Positions 1 to 5,390 are shown, numbered from the stretch's first letter. The stretch: 7,699 nucleotides of DNA from Actinosomnolentus pattersoniae (SeqCode) (GCA_013817655.1 JACDCJ010000089.1:1-7699); one strand, 5' to 3'. Notes: generated by a model not told the origin, from the letters alone. Made by a program: numbers and translations.

Positions 1-2
1 CC

Positions 3-74
3 GACCAACCCGCTCTCCTCGTCATGAAAGGATGGGATGTCGATGAGTTCACCCCGCAAAGTGTCCGGTCGTAA
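3..74 (+). CDS. Possible 3' end of an upstream gene (partial)
   Basis: An open frame enters from the left edge and stops at TAA 72-74, giving a 23-residue tail that ends in TPQSVRS. The two other forward frames close sooner. It is followed after 6 nt by a 7-bp hairpin, which is where a terminator would be expected. The piece is too short to recognise a family, and about 65% of its third codon positions are G or C, so it may be chance. The sequence to the left of the window would decide. Confidence 0.2.
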   Translation, partial: DQPALLVMKGWDVDEFTPQSVRS

Positions 75-80
75 CGTGAG

Positions 81-102
81 CCACACGGGCTAGATCGTGT
101 GG
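81..102 (+). terminator. Hairpin, possible terminator of the left-edge gene
   Basis: CCACACG (81-87) pairs perfectly with CGTGTGG (96-102) around an 8-nt loop. There is no T-run after it. It lies 6 nt beyond a stop codon and about 115 nt before the next promoter, which fits a U-poor terminator of a high-GC genome. From here to 217 I see no gene or other signal. Confidence 0.35.
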
Positions 103-217
103 AGGCGGCGAAGGACGCCCGCCAGGACAACATCCTCGCTAACAGCACGTCGGCTAGGACGAGAGCTTTCTACGCAAGCCTCGGCGAGTTCTGAGGCGCC
201 GCCCAGGGTTTCCTTGG

Positions 218-247
218 TTGACCCTGTCAGGATCCAGCCGCTACGCT
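218..247 (+). promoter_or_regulatory. Promoter of the nuclease-fold/channel operon
   Basis: TTGACC (218-223) is followed by an 18-nt spacer and TACGCT (242-247), a good match to the actinobacterial housekeeping pattern TTGAC-N17/18-TANNNT. Transcription would start near 254. That leaves a leader of about 30 nt containing the GGAGG ribosome site at 274-278, 7 nt before the ATG at 286. No other promoter is evident before the channel gene, so it probably serves both genes. Confidence 0.55.
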
Positions 248-285
248 TCGGACACACCGTCCCAGGCGCCCGCGGAGGTCGGACA

Positions 286-1053
286 ATGAGCAGCGTTCCC
301 CCCGACGTTCCCCCTGTACAGATCGGTGCCGAGACCAAACCGGTTCTTGACCGCCCAGCCAAGCGGCAGCCGCGTTCCGGGCCGAAGTGGGAGCAGGAGG
401 CCAAGGAGCGGCTGCGAACGGCAATCAAGCGGTTCAGCAAGCCACTGGCCGAGCTGGTCCAGAGGGACGCCAACGAAGGCGACACTCGGCTCCTGGTCAC
501 CGACTTCCTTTGCGACGGACTTGGATACGACAAGTACAGCGACCTGACGACCGAGTATGCGGTCCGGGGGGAGTTCGCCGACTACGGGGTCCGGATCGAT
601 CATGAGCTGGTAGCGTTCATCGAGACCAAGCGAGCGACCACGAAGCTGTCCGTCCGCCACCTCCGCCAAGTGGAGATGTACGCCGTCAATGAGGGCGTCG
701 AATGGATCGTCCTCACGAACGGGGCGCGTTGGCAGGTCTACCACATCACTGGCGGGCTTCCCGTGGTGATCGACCTCGCCCTGGACCTGAACCTTCTCAG
801 TGATGAGACCGCCGCCCAGAAGACGAACGCCCTCTTCTACCTCGCTCGCGAATCCCTCAAGCGTCGCCAGATCGACGAACTTTGGAAGACGAAGGCCGCT
901 ACGTCGCCGAAGTCGCTTGCTTCGTCCCTCCTGACGGAGCCGGTTCTGACGGCCCTGAAACGCGAGATCAAAAGGCGCACGGGACAAACGGTCGAGAAGA
1001 CGGACGTGTCGCGGCTCCTCAAGGAGACGGTCTTCCGTCCCGAATGCCTCTAA
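286..1053 (+). CDS. Stand-alone HsdR N-terminal-type PD-(D/E)XK nuclease-fold protein
   Basis: This 255-residue protein resembles the N-terminal nuclease domain of type I restriction R subunits (HsdR_N), but has no helicase/translocase part. Visible family marks are E64 followed by T67 and the LGYD turn (79-82), an acidic pair D99/D105, FIETK (E113 and K115, the ExK of the PD-(D/E)XK core), Q128-V-E-M-Y132 (the QxxxY motif) and LTNGARWQVY (143-152). The nuclease residues therefore look intact. Residues 1-40 are Pro/Lys/Arg-rich and probably disordered, and residues 172-255 are mostly helical. The frame stays open upstream to 97, but ATG 286 has GGAGG 7 nt upstream and the promoter at 218-247, so I place the start there. 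Its last 10 nt overlap the channel gene, implying coupled expression. No methylase or specificity subunit lies nearby, so a classic restriction system is unlikely. Role unknown; membrane-linked defence or stress response is inference only. Confidence 0.9.
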   Translation: MSSVPPDVPPVQIGAETKPVLDRPAKRQPRSGPKWEQEAKERLRTAIKRFSKPLAELVQRDANEGDTRLLVTDFLCDGLGYDKYSDLTTEYAVRGEFADYGVRIDHELVAFIETKRATTKLSVRHLRQVEMYAVNEGVEWIVLTNGARWQVYHITGGLPVVIDLALDLNLLSDETAAQKTNALFYLARESLKRRQIDELWKTKAATSPKSLASSLLTEPVLTALKREIKRRTGQTVEKTDVSRLLKETVFRPECL

Positions 1054-1841
1054 CGCGATCCTCCGAAGCATTGGACCGATTCGAACGCCAGACAGCGCTG
1101 CCCATGCTCATGCTTGCTCTGGCGTTCATCCCCGTGCTCTTGATACCGCTTCTCCTCGACGTGTCCCGGGACACCGAGGTCACGCTCGAGGGCATCGGGT
1201 GGATCATCTGGGGAGCTTTCGCCGCCGAGTACGGGATTCGGCTGTACCTCGCCCCGGCCAAGGGAACTTTCGTCCGTCGGAACCTGATCGACCTGCTCAT
1301 CATCGTGGTGCCGTTCCTTCGGCCACTTCGAATCGCACGCTCTGCCAGGGCGTTGCGTCTGCTGCAGGCCGCACGGGCCCTGAGCGCCGTCGCTCGCGGA
1401 GCCACAGCGGCCCGGGTCGTCTTGACGCGGCACAAGCTTCACTATGCGCTCGTCGTGGCGGCAGCGGTCATCGCCGGAAGCGCCGTCGCGATTGCCGAGG
1501 TTGAACGTTCGGCCACAGACTCGAACATCCGATCACTCTCGGACGGCCTTTGGTGGGCCGTTACAACCGTCACGACGGTCGGCTACGGAGACCGCTTTCC
1601 GGTCACAGCGGTCGGTCGCGGGATCGCCGTCGTGCTCATGGTCATGGGGATCAGCCTTTTCGGCCTGCTGACCGCTTCGCTCGCGTCCTTCTTCGTCGAG
1701 CGCGACGCCGAGACCTCGGTTGACGAACGTCTCCTCGAGATCCGCACGCAACTCGAGGAGGTCAAGCAGCTGCTGAAGGAGCAGAACACGCGGGAACACG
1801 AGAAGCCCCTCTGGTCTGCAGGGCGTCCCGCTGAGCGGTAG
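1044..1841 (+). CDS. Six-transmembrane voltage-gated potassium channel
   Basis: This 265-residue membrane protein has the full Kv layout. S1 is about 19-39. S2 is about 50-69, with F59 and E62 in charge-transfer positions. S3 is about 80-91 with D83. S4 carries R93, R96, R99, R102 and R105, one arginine every third residue. S5 is about 133-152, the pore loop holds TTVTTVGYGD (filter TVGYGD 178-183), and S6 is about 191-217 with glycines at 202 and 207. The filter predicts a tetrameric K+ channel and the S4 predicts voltage gating. Residues 226-250 form a charged heptad-like helix, likely a tetramerising coiled coil; there is no RCK or cyclic-nucleotide-binding domain. ATG 1044 lies 10 nt inside the preceding gene, and the nearest SD-like run (AAGGAG 1021-1026) is too distant, so translation is probably coupled to that gene. 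Family assignment is firm; a joint function with the neighbour is inferred. Confidence 0.95.
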   Translation: MPLTRSSEALDRFERQTALPMLMLALAFIPVLLIPLLLDVSRDTEVTLEGIGWIIWGAFAAEYGIRLYLAPAKGTFVRRNLIDLLIIVVPFLRPLRIARSARALRLLQAARALSAVARGATAARVVLTRHKLHYALVVAAAVIAGSAVAIAEVERSATDSNIRSLSDGLWWAVTTVTTVGYGDRFPVTAVGRGIAVVLMVMGISLFGLLTASLASFFVERDAETSVDERLLEIRTQLEEVKQLLKEQNTREHEKPLWSAGRPAER

Positions 1842-1864
1842 TCGATCCGTTTGAGGGGTCGACT
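1840..1864. terminator. Hairpin between convergent genes, likely bidirectional terminator
   Basis: Bases 1840-1848 pair with 1856-1864 (nine pairs including one T-G) around the loop GTTTGAG. The hairpin begins within the channel stop codon (1839-1841) and ends at the first base of the stop codon of the minus-strand gene (1864-1866). It therefore fills the whole gap between two convergent genes and could end transcripts from both sides. There is no long T-run. Confidence 0.45.
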
Positions 1865-2079
1865 CAGGATTCGAGCAGCTCGATCAGCGAGGCCCACCCT
1901 CGAGAATGAGTGTTCGGTCCGCCCATCTTCAGGCTCCTCGGAGCCCACTCGATCGTAGCCCTGCCGATTCTCAGCCGTCCAACCGGCTTGTCCTGCTGGT
2001 CGCGGATGTAGATGGTGATGCCCTTATTCTTCAGCTGAGCCCATCCGTCACCCGCTGGTAGGTACACCTTGTACGCCAT
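1864..2079 (-). CDS. Small hypothetical protein (71 aa)
   Basis: I do not recognise the family. The protein starts MAYKVYLPAGDGW and continues with alternating short strands (KGITIYIRD, KPVGRLRIG, ATIEWAP), suggesting a small antiparallel beta domain followed by a C-terminal helix ending in LIELLES. It has no signal peptide, membrane span or cysteine. The start is well supported: GGGAGG (2093-2088 on the minus strand) lies 8 nt before the ATG, and a TAGAAT hexamer (2114-2109) would start a leader of roughly 20 nt. It runs divergently from the basic protein gene starting 39 nt away, and the two control regions overlap. It could be a partner or regulator of that gene, but nothing in the sequence itself proves it. 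Confidence 0.6.
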   Translation of the reverse strand: MAYKVYLPAGDGWAQLKNKGITIYIRDQQDKPVGRLRIGRATIEWAPRSLKMGGPNTHSRGWASLIELLES

Positions 2080-2104
2080 TCCCCTCGCCTCCCTTGTCCG
2101 GTGC

Positions 2105-2110
2105 TACCAT
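2105..2110 (+). promoter_or_regulatory. -10 element of a leaderless promoter (84-aa gene)
   Basis: TACCAT fits TANNNT and ends 7 nt before the ATG at 2118, so transcription should begin at or beside the start codon. No Shine-Dalgarno sequence precedes that ATG, which agrees with a leaderless message. I see no clear -35. The same 7-nt spacing recurs at 3632-3645 and 6334-6347. Confidence 0.45.
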
Positions 2111-2137
2111 TCTAGGCATGCCTAACCGGTCAAGCAA
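2109..2137 (-). promoter_or_regulatory. Promoter of the 71-aa gene (minus strand)
   Basis: On the minus strand TTGCTT (2137-2132) is followed by 17 nt and TAGAAT (2114-2109), five of six matches to TATAAT. The start of transcription would be near 2102, upstream of GGGAGG and the ATG at 2079. The -10 element overlaps that of the divergent gene (TACCAT 2105-2110), so the two promoters should exclude one another. Confidence 0.4.
2113..2124. promoter_or_regulatory. Perfect 12-bp palindrome over a start codon, possible operator
   Basis: TAGGCATGCCTA is a perfect palindrome centred on the start codon at 2118-2120. It overlaps two bases of the minus-strand -10 (TAGAAT 2114-2109) and the predicted transcription start of the plus-strand gene. 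A dimer bound here would block both promoters. No binding protein can be named from sequence; the basic protein encoded here or its divergent neighbour are candidates. Confidence 0.35.
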
Positions 2138-2372
2138 GAAGCCCCGCGACGTGAACCCCCTCGTTCGGGCCATCGTAGACGAGGCGACAGGCGAAGCGCC
2201 AGAGGCTCCCACGGAGCCCGAGAAGGACCCGGCTGCGGTCGCTCTCGGACGCAAGGGCGGACTCAAGGGTGGGCCGGCGCGGGCGGCGAAACTTACCAGA
2301 ACACGTCGACAAGAGATCGCCAAGAAGGCGGCACGGGCGCGCTGGGAGCGGGCTGGGTCTCAGAGCCCGTAG
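2118..2372 (+). CDS. Small basic Gly/Lys/Ala-rich protein (84 aa), possible nucleic-acid binder
   Basis: The first half is polar and acidic (EATGEAPEAPTEPEKD, about 26-41) and looks disordered. The second half is strongly basic: LGRKGGLKGGPARAAKL (about 46-62) followed by a helix rich in Arg, Lys and Ala ending KKAARARWERA. The C-terminal pattern LGRKGGLKGG...EIAKKAARARW occurs in small bacterial proteins sometimes labelled histone H1-like or KGG-type, and suggests contact with DNA or RNA. No enzymatic motif is present. An in-frame TTG at 2094 is an alternative start, but ATG 2118 sits exactly 7 nt after a TACCAT -10, as expected for a leaderless gene. Its stop overlaps the end of the convergent 102-aa gene by 13 nt. 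It might be an antitoxin-like or nucleoid-type protein; function is not established. Confidence 0.6.
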   Translation: MPNRSSKKPRDVNPLVRAIVDEATGEAPEAPTEPEKDPAAVALGRKGGLKGGPARAAKLTRTRRQEIAKKAARARWERAGSQSP

Positions 2373-2668
2373 TCAAGTCCCTCGCCATCGTCGTCCATCC
2401 AGAAGACATCAACGAGTTTGATAACGGGCTGGTCAAGCATCACCTGGTAGGCAACCAAGCCCCTGTTGAACGGCGCGCTGAATCCATTCGGCTTCGATGG
2501 ATCGCGGAGCTCTAGCACCCCCAAGCTCAGATCATCGTCGGGATACGGCCCCACCTGCAATGCCTCGATCAAGTCATAAAAGGCGTTGTACACGTCGTTA
2601 GGCGCGAATCCATCTACGTAGTCGAGGACCCCCGGACCGATGATGTAATACCAGCGCGGCCGCCTCAC
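2360..2668 (-). CDS. RelE/ParE-like small protein, putative toxin of a two-gene operon
   Basis: This 102-residue protein opens with basic residues (MRRPRWYYII), continues with two helices holding DVYNAFYDLIEAL (about 25-37), then a strand with LGVLELRDP, and ends with paired strands LVAYQVMLDQPVIKLVDVFWMDD (about 71-93) and an acidic tail. The helix-helix-strand layout with a final Y-V-x-x-D-x-P-V-I-x-L-x-x-V-F-W run resembles RelE/ParE-type toxins, but I cannot identify catalytic residues, so this is a structural guess. The start is GTG at 2668, whose GTGA overlaps the stop of the upstream gene by 4 nt, the usual sign of translational coupling. Antitoxin-first gene order with a short downstream toxin-like protein supports a type II toxin-antitoxin reading. 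The acidic C-terminus is unusual for a ribosome-targeting RelE. Confidence 0.75.
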   Translation of the reverse strand: MRRPRWYYIIGPGVLDYVDGFAPNDVYNAFYDLIEALQVGPYPDDDLSLGVLELRDPSKPNGFSAPFNRGLVAYQVMLDQPVIKLVDVFWMDDDGEGLDYGL

Positions 2669-2994
2669 CTATCTCTCTGAGACCGCCGACGCCGCACATC
2701 CTCAGGACTAAGCCTCGGGCCGTCCGTCCGTTGCGCCCCGTCCCACAAGTCATCGAAGTGGGGGCGACTCGCGAAGAGCAGGGTTCGGTACCACGACTCA
2801 ACGACAAGGTTGATCGCTCGTAGATCACCCTCATTCCTCGCCCTCTTGATCGCATTCATGAGCTGCCGCCAGAACTCCCGGCCCTGTTCCTCCGTCAAGT
2901 TCTCCCGGATGCGGTCGGCATCTTCCGGCGTATACCCGAGTGGCACATATAGTTGCTCAGGCTCACGTAGCCGCTCGGCAGCCATCGCGCTCAT
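2665..2994 (-). CDS. Small helical protein, putative antitoxin partner (109 aa)
   Basis: First gene of a two-gene minus-strand operon. Its centre is helical and charged: LTEEQGREFWRQLMNAIKRA (about 33-52), then DLRAINLVVESWYRTL (about 57-72), followed by PHFDDLWDGA and a highly basic C-terminus (DVRRRRSQRDR). The L...FW...AI..AR...DL..I..VVE.W pattern reminds me of small actinobacterial proteins of the DUF6247 type, a tentative resemblance. The start is strongly supported by AGGAGG 6 nt before ATG 2994; a second ATG at 2985 is less well placed. The stop overlaps the next gene's GTG by 4 nt. An inverted repeat lies in the promoter immediately upstream, as expected if the product represses its own operon. 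Antitoxin function is inferred from gene order, size and context; no recognised DNA-binding motif was seen. Confidence 0.8.
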   Translation of the reverse strand: MSAMAAERLREPEQLYVPLGYTPEDADRIRENLTEEQGREFWRQLMNAIKRARNEGDLRAINLVVESWYRTLLFASRPHFDDLWDGAQRTDGPRLSPEDVRRRRSQRDR

Positions 2995-3012
2995 GCAGCA
3001 CCTCCTCCTTCA

Positions 3013-3042
3013 ATGATCCAGACAGATCAGGTCAAGAGTCAA
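3013..3042 (-). promoter_or_regulatory. Promoter and possible operator of the small two-gene operon
   Basis: On the minus strand TTGACT (3042-3037) is followed by 18 nt and GATCAT (3018-3013). The predicted start near 3006 leaves a 12-nt leader that begins with the AGGAGG ribosome site. A perfect inverted repeat TGATC-N6-GATCA (3014-3029) overlaps the -10 and extends into the spacer, where a repressor would block RNA polymerase. A second TTGACC (3035-3030) has no matching -10. Confidence 0.4.
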
Positions 3043-3430
3043 TAGCGGGTAGGGGGGTTTCCCTAGATCGAGACTTGAGGGCTTGGGACAAAGATGCTGC
3101 TAGAGGGGGGTGAAGCCGAGCAGAATAGGTTGATGTTGAGACTTTGTCGAACCCTCGACTTCCATCGCCCTGCACTTGACAATCCCTGACCGATCAAGCA
3201 TTCCCCTTGGGTCGGAATCCAGGTGGAGTTGGCGCCTACGGCCGAGGTGACGCAGAACCTCTCGAGGCGTTCCGGCTTGTCTTCCCGTAGGTGAAGAAGA
3301 TCCTCCTGACGCGCCACTGGACTTGCACGCTCGGCTTCGGGGCCATTGCCGGGGCTAGTCAGCGGAAGAGCCTCTATGAAGGCGGGGGCCGATCCCGAAG
3401 GACAAAGTGGCCCAGAACTCCCATGGTGAG
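3043..3430. other. Gene-poor spacer
   Basis: I find no convincing gene here. Open frames on either strand lack a ribosome site or leaderless -10 and show no family motif. A perfect TTGACA at 3176-3181 has no -10 at 17-18 nt. The stretch contains one copy of a 16-bp dispersed repeat (3053-3068), a short inverted repeat GTCGA-N4-TCGAC (3146-3159), and G-rich runs. It may be decayed sequence between the accessory block and the carboxylase gene. No tRNA-like sequence was seen. Confidence 0.5.
3053..3068 (+). repeat. Dispersed 16-bp direct repeat, copy 1
   Basis: GGGGGTTTCCCTAGAT matches 6193-6208 (GGGGGTGTCCCTAGAT) at 15 of 16 positions, in the same orientation. Both copies are in non-coding DNA. 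Origin unknown; remnants of a mobile element or a shared site are possible, and chance is not excluded. Confidence 0.35.
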
Positions 3431-3520
3431 CTACGCGGCCGCCTTCTTCTCCACGGCGTTCGCGACATACGACGTGACCGCCGTGAGCAGGCCGGCGATG
3501 ACGAACCGCGTGACCGCCAA
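3431..3520 (-). CDS. Possible 29-residue single-span membrane peptide
   Basis: On the minus strand, TTG 3520-3518 opens a 29-codon frame ending in TAG 3433-3431. The peptide has a hydrophobic stretch (TRFVIAGLLTAVTSYVANAV, about 4-23) and a lysine-containing tail (VEKKAAA), the look of a small membrane protein with a cytoplasmic basic end. GGAG lies 5 nt before the TTG. By my count 28 of 29 codons end in G or C, against 8 of 12 in the codons just upstream in the same frame, which is the third-position bias expected of real coding sequence here. There is no ATG or GTG start, no family I recognise and no clear promoter, so it may also be the tail of a decayed membrane-protein gene. It runs opposite to the carboxylase gene, whose start is about 125 nt away. 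Confidence 0.4.
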   Translation of the reverse strand: MAVTRFVIAGLLTAVTSYVANAVEKKAAA

Positions 3521-3631
3521 GCCAGCTCCGAGCAGTGGCCGCTTCGGCGAGCTAGTTCACGGCGATGGTCGAGGCGCGCTCCGAAGACCTGAGCAAAGGC
3601 GACCACTTCCCGGCCGGCCCCCGGGCTCGAC

Positions 3632-3637
3632 TATGCT
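3632..3637 (+). promoter_or_regulatory. -10 element of a leaderless promoter (carboxylase gene)
   Basis: TATGCT fits TANNNT and ends 7 nt before GTG 3645. No Shine-Dalgarno sequence precedes either candidate start (ATG 3633 or GTG 3645). If this is the -10, the ATG at 3633 lies inside the promoter and would not be transcribed, making GTG 3645 the true start. No -35 is evident. Confidence 0.4.
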
Positions 3638-3644
3638 CGCGCGC

Positions 3645-5384
3645 GTGCGCGACCAGAAGGTCCTCGTCGCCAATCGAGGCGAGATCGCGATCCGCGTGAT
3701 GCGAACCTGCCGCGAGATGGGCATCTGCACGGTGGCGGTCTACTCGGACGCCGACCGTGAGTCTCTCCACGTGGAGATGGCGGACGACGCATACCACCTC
3801 GGCGAGCGGGCTCCGGCCGAGTCGTACCTCCACGTCGCGAAGATCCTCGCCGTCGCCCGTCGCAGCGGCGCGACCCTTCTGCATCCCGGATACGGTTTCC
3901 TGGCCGAGAACGCGGACTTCGCGCGGGCGGTGGCCGAGGCGGGTCTCACCTTCATCGGTCCCTCGCCGGAATCGATGGTGATGATGGGCGACAAGTCGGC
4001 CGCCAGGAGAGCGGCCGAAAGCGCCGGCGCACCCATAGTTCCGGGAACCGCCGACCCCATCACCCCCGAGGACGCCGGCAGGGAGGCGGACCGGATCGGC
4101 CTGCCCCTTGTCGTTAAGGCGGCATACGGGGGGGGCGGCAAGGGAATGCGGCTGGTCGAGTCGAGGTCCGAGCTGGGCGAGGCGGTCGAGCGATCGGCGA
4201 GGGAAGCGCAGGCGTACTTCGGCAGGCCGGAGGTGTACCTGGAGCGGTACATGGCCAAGGCGCACCACGTGGAGGCGCAGGTCCTCGGAGATCGCCACGG
4301 GCATCACTCGTTCCTCGGAGAGCGCGACTGCACCCTCCAGCGGCGGTATCAGAAGCTCCTCGAGGAGAGCCCTTCGCCGATCGTGGATGAAGACCTCCGC
4401 GCGCGAATAGGCGAGGCAGCCCTCGCCATCGCCCGGGCGGCTCGGTACGAGAACGCCGGAACCGTGGAGTTCCTGCTGGAGGAGGACGGTTCCTTCTACT
4501 TCATGGAGATGAACGCGCGGTTGCAGGTCGAGCATCCGGTGACGGAGATGGTGTCCGGGCTGGACCTCGTTCGGCTCCAGATCCTGGTCGCGCTCGGGGA
4601 GCGTGTGGAGGTCGCTCCGAGCCTAAGGGGACACGCGATCGAGTGCCGGCTGAACGCCGAGGATCCGTACCGGGACTTCCTGCCCGGGCCGGGCCTCGTC
4701 ACCCGGTACCGGCCACCCTCGGGCCCGTTCGTAAGGTTGGATTCGGGCGTGGAAGAGGGCCGGCGGGTGGTGGGCGACTACGACTCGCTCTTCGCGAAGC
4801 TCATCGTCTGGGGCGAGGATCGAGAGATCGCTCGACGGCGCATGCTTCGGGCCCTGGACGAGCTGCGCGTGGAGGGGATCCCCACCACCGTGCCCTTTCA
4901 TCAATGGGTCCTGCAGACGAAGGAGTTCCGGGAGGCGACGGCCGACACGAAATGGGTGGAGCGAGCGCTCGCAGAGCACCCGCTCTCCCGGCAGGAGCCG
5001 GAGGCCTCGGCCCACTTCGATACGACGGTGGAGGCGAAACCGCTGCGCATGGTCGTGGAGGTCGACGGCAGGCGTATCCCGGTGGCTCTATGGGGCGAGG
5101 AGCTTCGCGCCGCTCCCCAGCCCCCCGCGTCCTCGGGGTCCCGCTCCGCGGGCAGCATGGCGGGAGAGGTCGTCACCTCGCCGATGCAGGGGACGATCCT
5201 CCAGGTGAACGTGGAGCCCGGCCAGGCGCTCGCCGCCGGAGACGTGATCTGCATCCTCGAGGCCATGAAGATGGAGAACTCGATCCAGACTCATGACGAC
5301 GGCGTGGTCAAGGAGGTCCTCGTGTCGAAGGGCGACGTGGTCGACACCGATCAACCGCTCGCCGTCATCGAGGCCTCTGGGTGA
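3645..5384 (+). CDS. Acyl-CoA carboxylase alpha chain (biotin carboxylase plus biotin carrier)
   Basis: ATP-dependent carboxylation of enzyme-bound biotin, the first half-reaction of acetyl-/propionyl-CoA carboxylase feeding fatty-acid and methylmalonyl-CoA metabolism in the cytoplasm. Numbering from GTG 3645 (579 aa): N-terminal biotin carboxylase domain with VANRGEIA (8-15) and HPGYGFLAEN (80-89); ATP-grasp with K158 and GGGGKGM (162-168), ERDCTLQRR (226-234) and MNARLQVEHPVTE (289-301, catalytic R292); C-terminal carboxylase domain to about 445; Ala/Pro/Ser linker about 490-506; biotinyl domain about 508-578 with EAMKM, K542 being the biotinylated lysine. Length and layout match actinobacterial AccA3/PccA-type chains; the exact substrate cannot be told because the carboxyltransferase beta subunit is not in the window. 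The start is ambiguous: ATG 3633 adds four residues, but GTG 3645 fits both the leaderless -10 and the family's usual N-terminus. The frame stays open to 3291, but that extension has no homologous features. Confidence 0.97.
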   Translation: MRDQKVLVANRGEIAIRVMRTCREMGICTVAVYSDADRESLHVEMADDAYHLGERAPAESYLHVAKILAVARRSGATLLHPGYGFLAENADFARAVAEAGLTFIGPSPESMVMMGDKSAARRAAESAGAPIVPGTADPITPEDAGREADRIGLPLVVKAAYGGGGKGMRLVESRSELGEAVERSAREAQAYFGRPEVYLERYMAKAHHVEAQVLGDRHGHHSFLGERDCTLQRRYQKLLEESPSPIVDEDLRARIGEAALAIARAARYENAGTVEFLLEEDGSFYFMEMNARLQVEHPVTEMVSGLDLVRLQILVALGERVEVAPSLRGHAIECRLNAEDPYRDFLPGPGLVTRYRPPSGPFVRLDSGVEEGRRVVGDYDSLFAKLIVWGEDREIARRRMLRALDELRVEGIPTTVPFHQWVLQTKEFREATADTKWVERALAEHPLSRQEPEASAHFDTTVEAKPLRMVVEVDGRRIPVALWGEELRAAPQPPASSGSRSAGSMAGEVVTSPMQGTILQVNVEPGQALAAGDVICILEAMKMENSIQTHDDGVVKEVLVSKGDVVDTDQPLAVIEASG

Positions 5385-5390
5385 CGATCA

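Noticed and set aside
97..285. In-frame upstream extension of the HsdR_N-type gene
   Set aside because: It overlaps the promoter and the GGAGG ribosome site that serve ATG 286, and the extra 63 residues are Arg/Ser-rich without family features.
286..1053. Type I restriction-modification locus
   Set aside because: No helicase domain, methylase or specificity subunit is present; only the N-terminal nuclease-type domain is found.
241..1071. Long minus-strand open frame across the HsdR_N-type gene
   Set aside because: It is antisense to a gene with clear motifs and has no motifs of its own; such frames are common in GC-rich DNA.
2128..2440. Repeated GGTCAAGCA near 2128-2136 and again near 2433
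   Set aside because: Nine bases, one copy inside a coding region; easily chance.
3176..3181. Perfect TTGACA as a plus-strand -35
   Set aside because: The sequence 17-18 nt downstream (CATTCC/ATTCCC) does not resemble a -10 and no gene follows closely.
3063..3317. 84-codon minus-strand open frame in the spacer
   Set aside because: No ribosome site or leaderless -10, no recognisable motif, and mixed composition.
3291..3632. 114-codon upstream extension of the carboxylase frame
   Set aside because: The family N-terminus begins within a few residues of the VLVANRGEIA motif; the extension shows no domain and would cover the leaderless -10 and the minus-strand peptide.
3552..4535. Long minus-strand open frame within the carboxylase gene
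   Set aside because: Antisense shadow of a conserved enzyme; its His/Arg/Leu-rich sequence has no domain.
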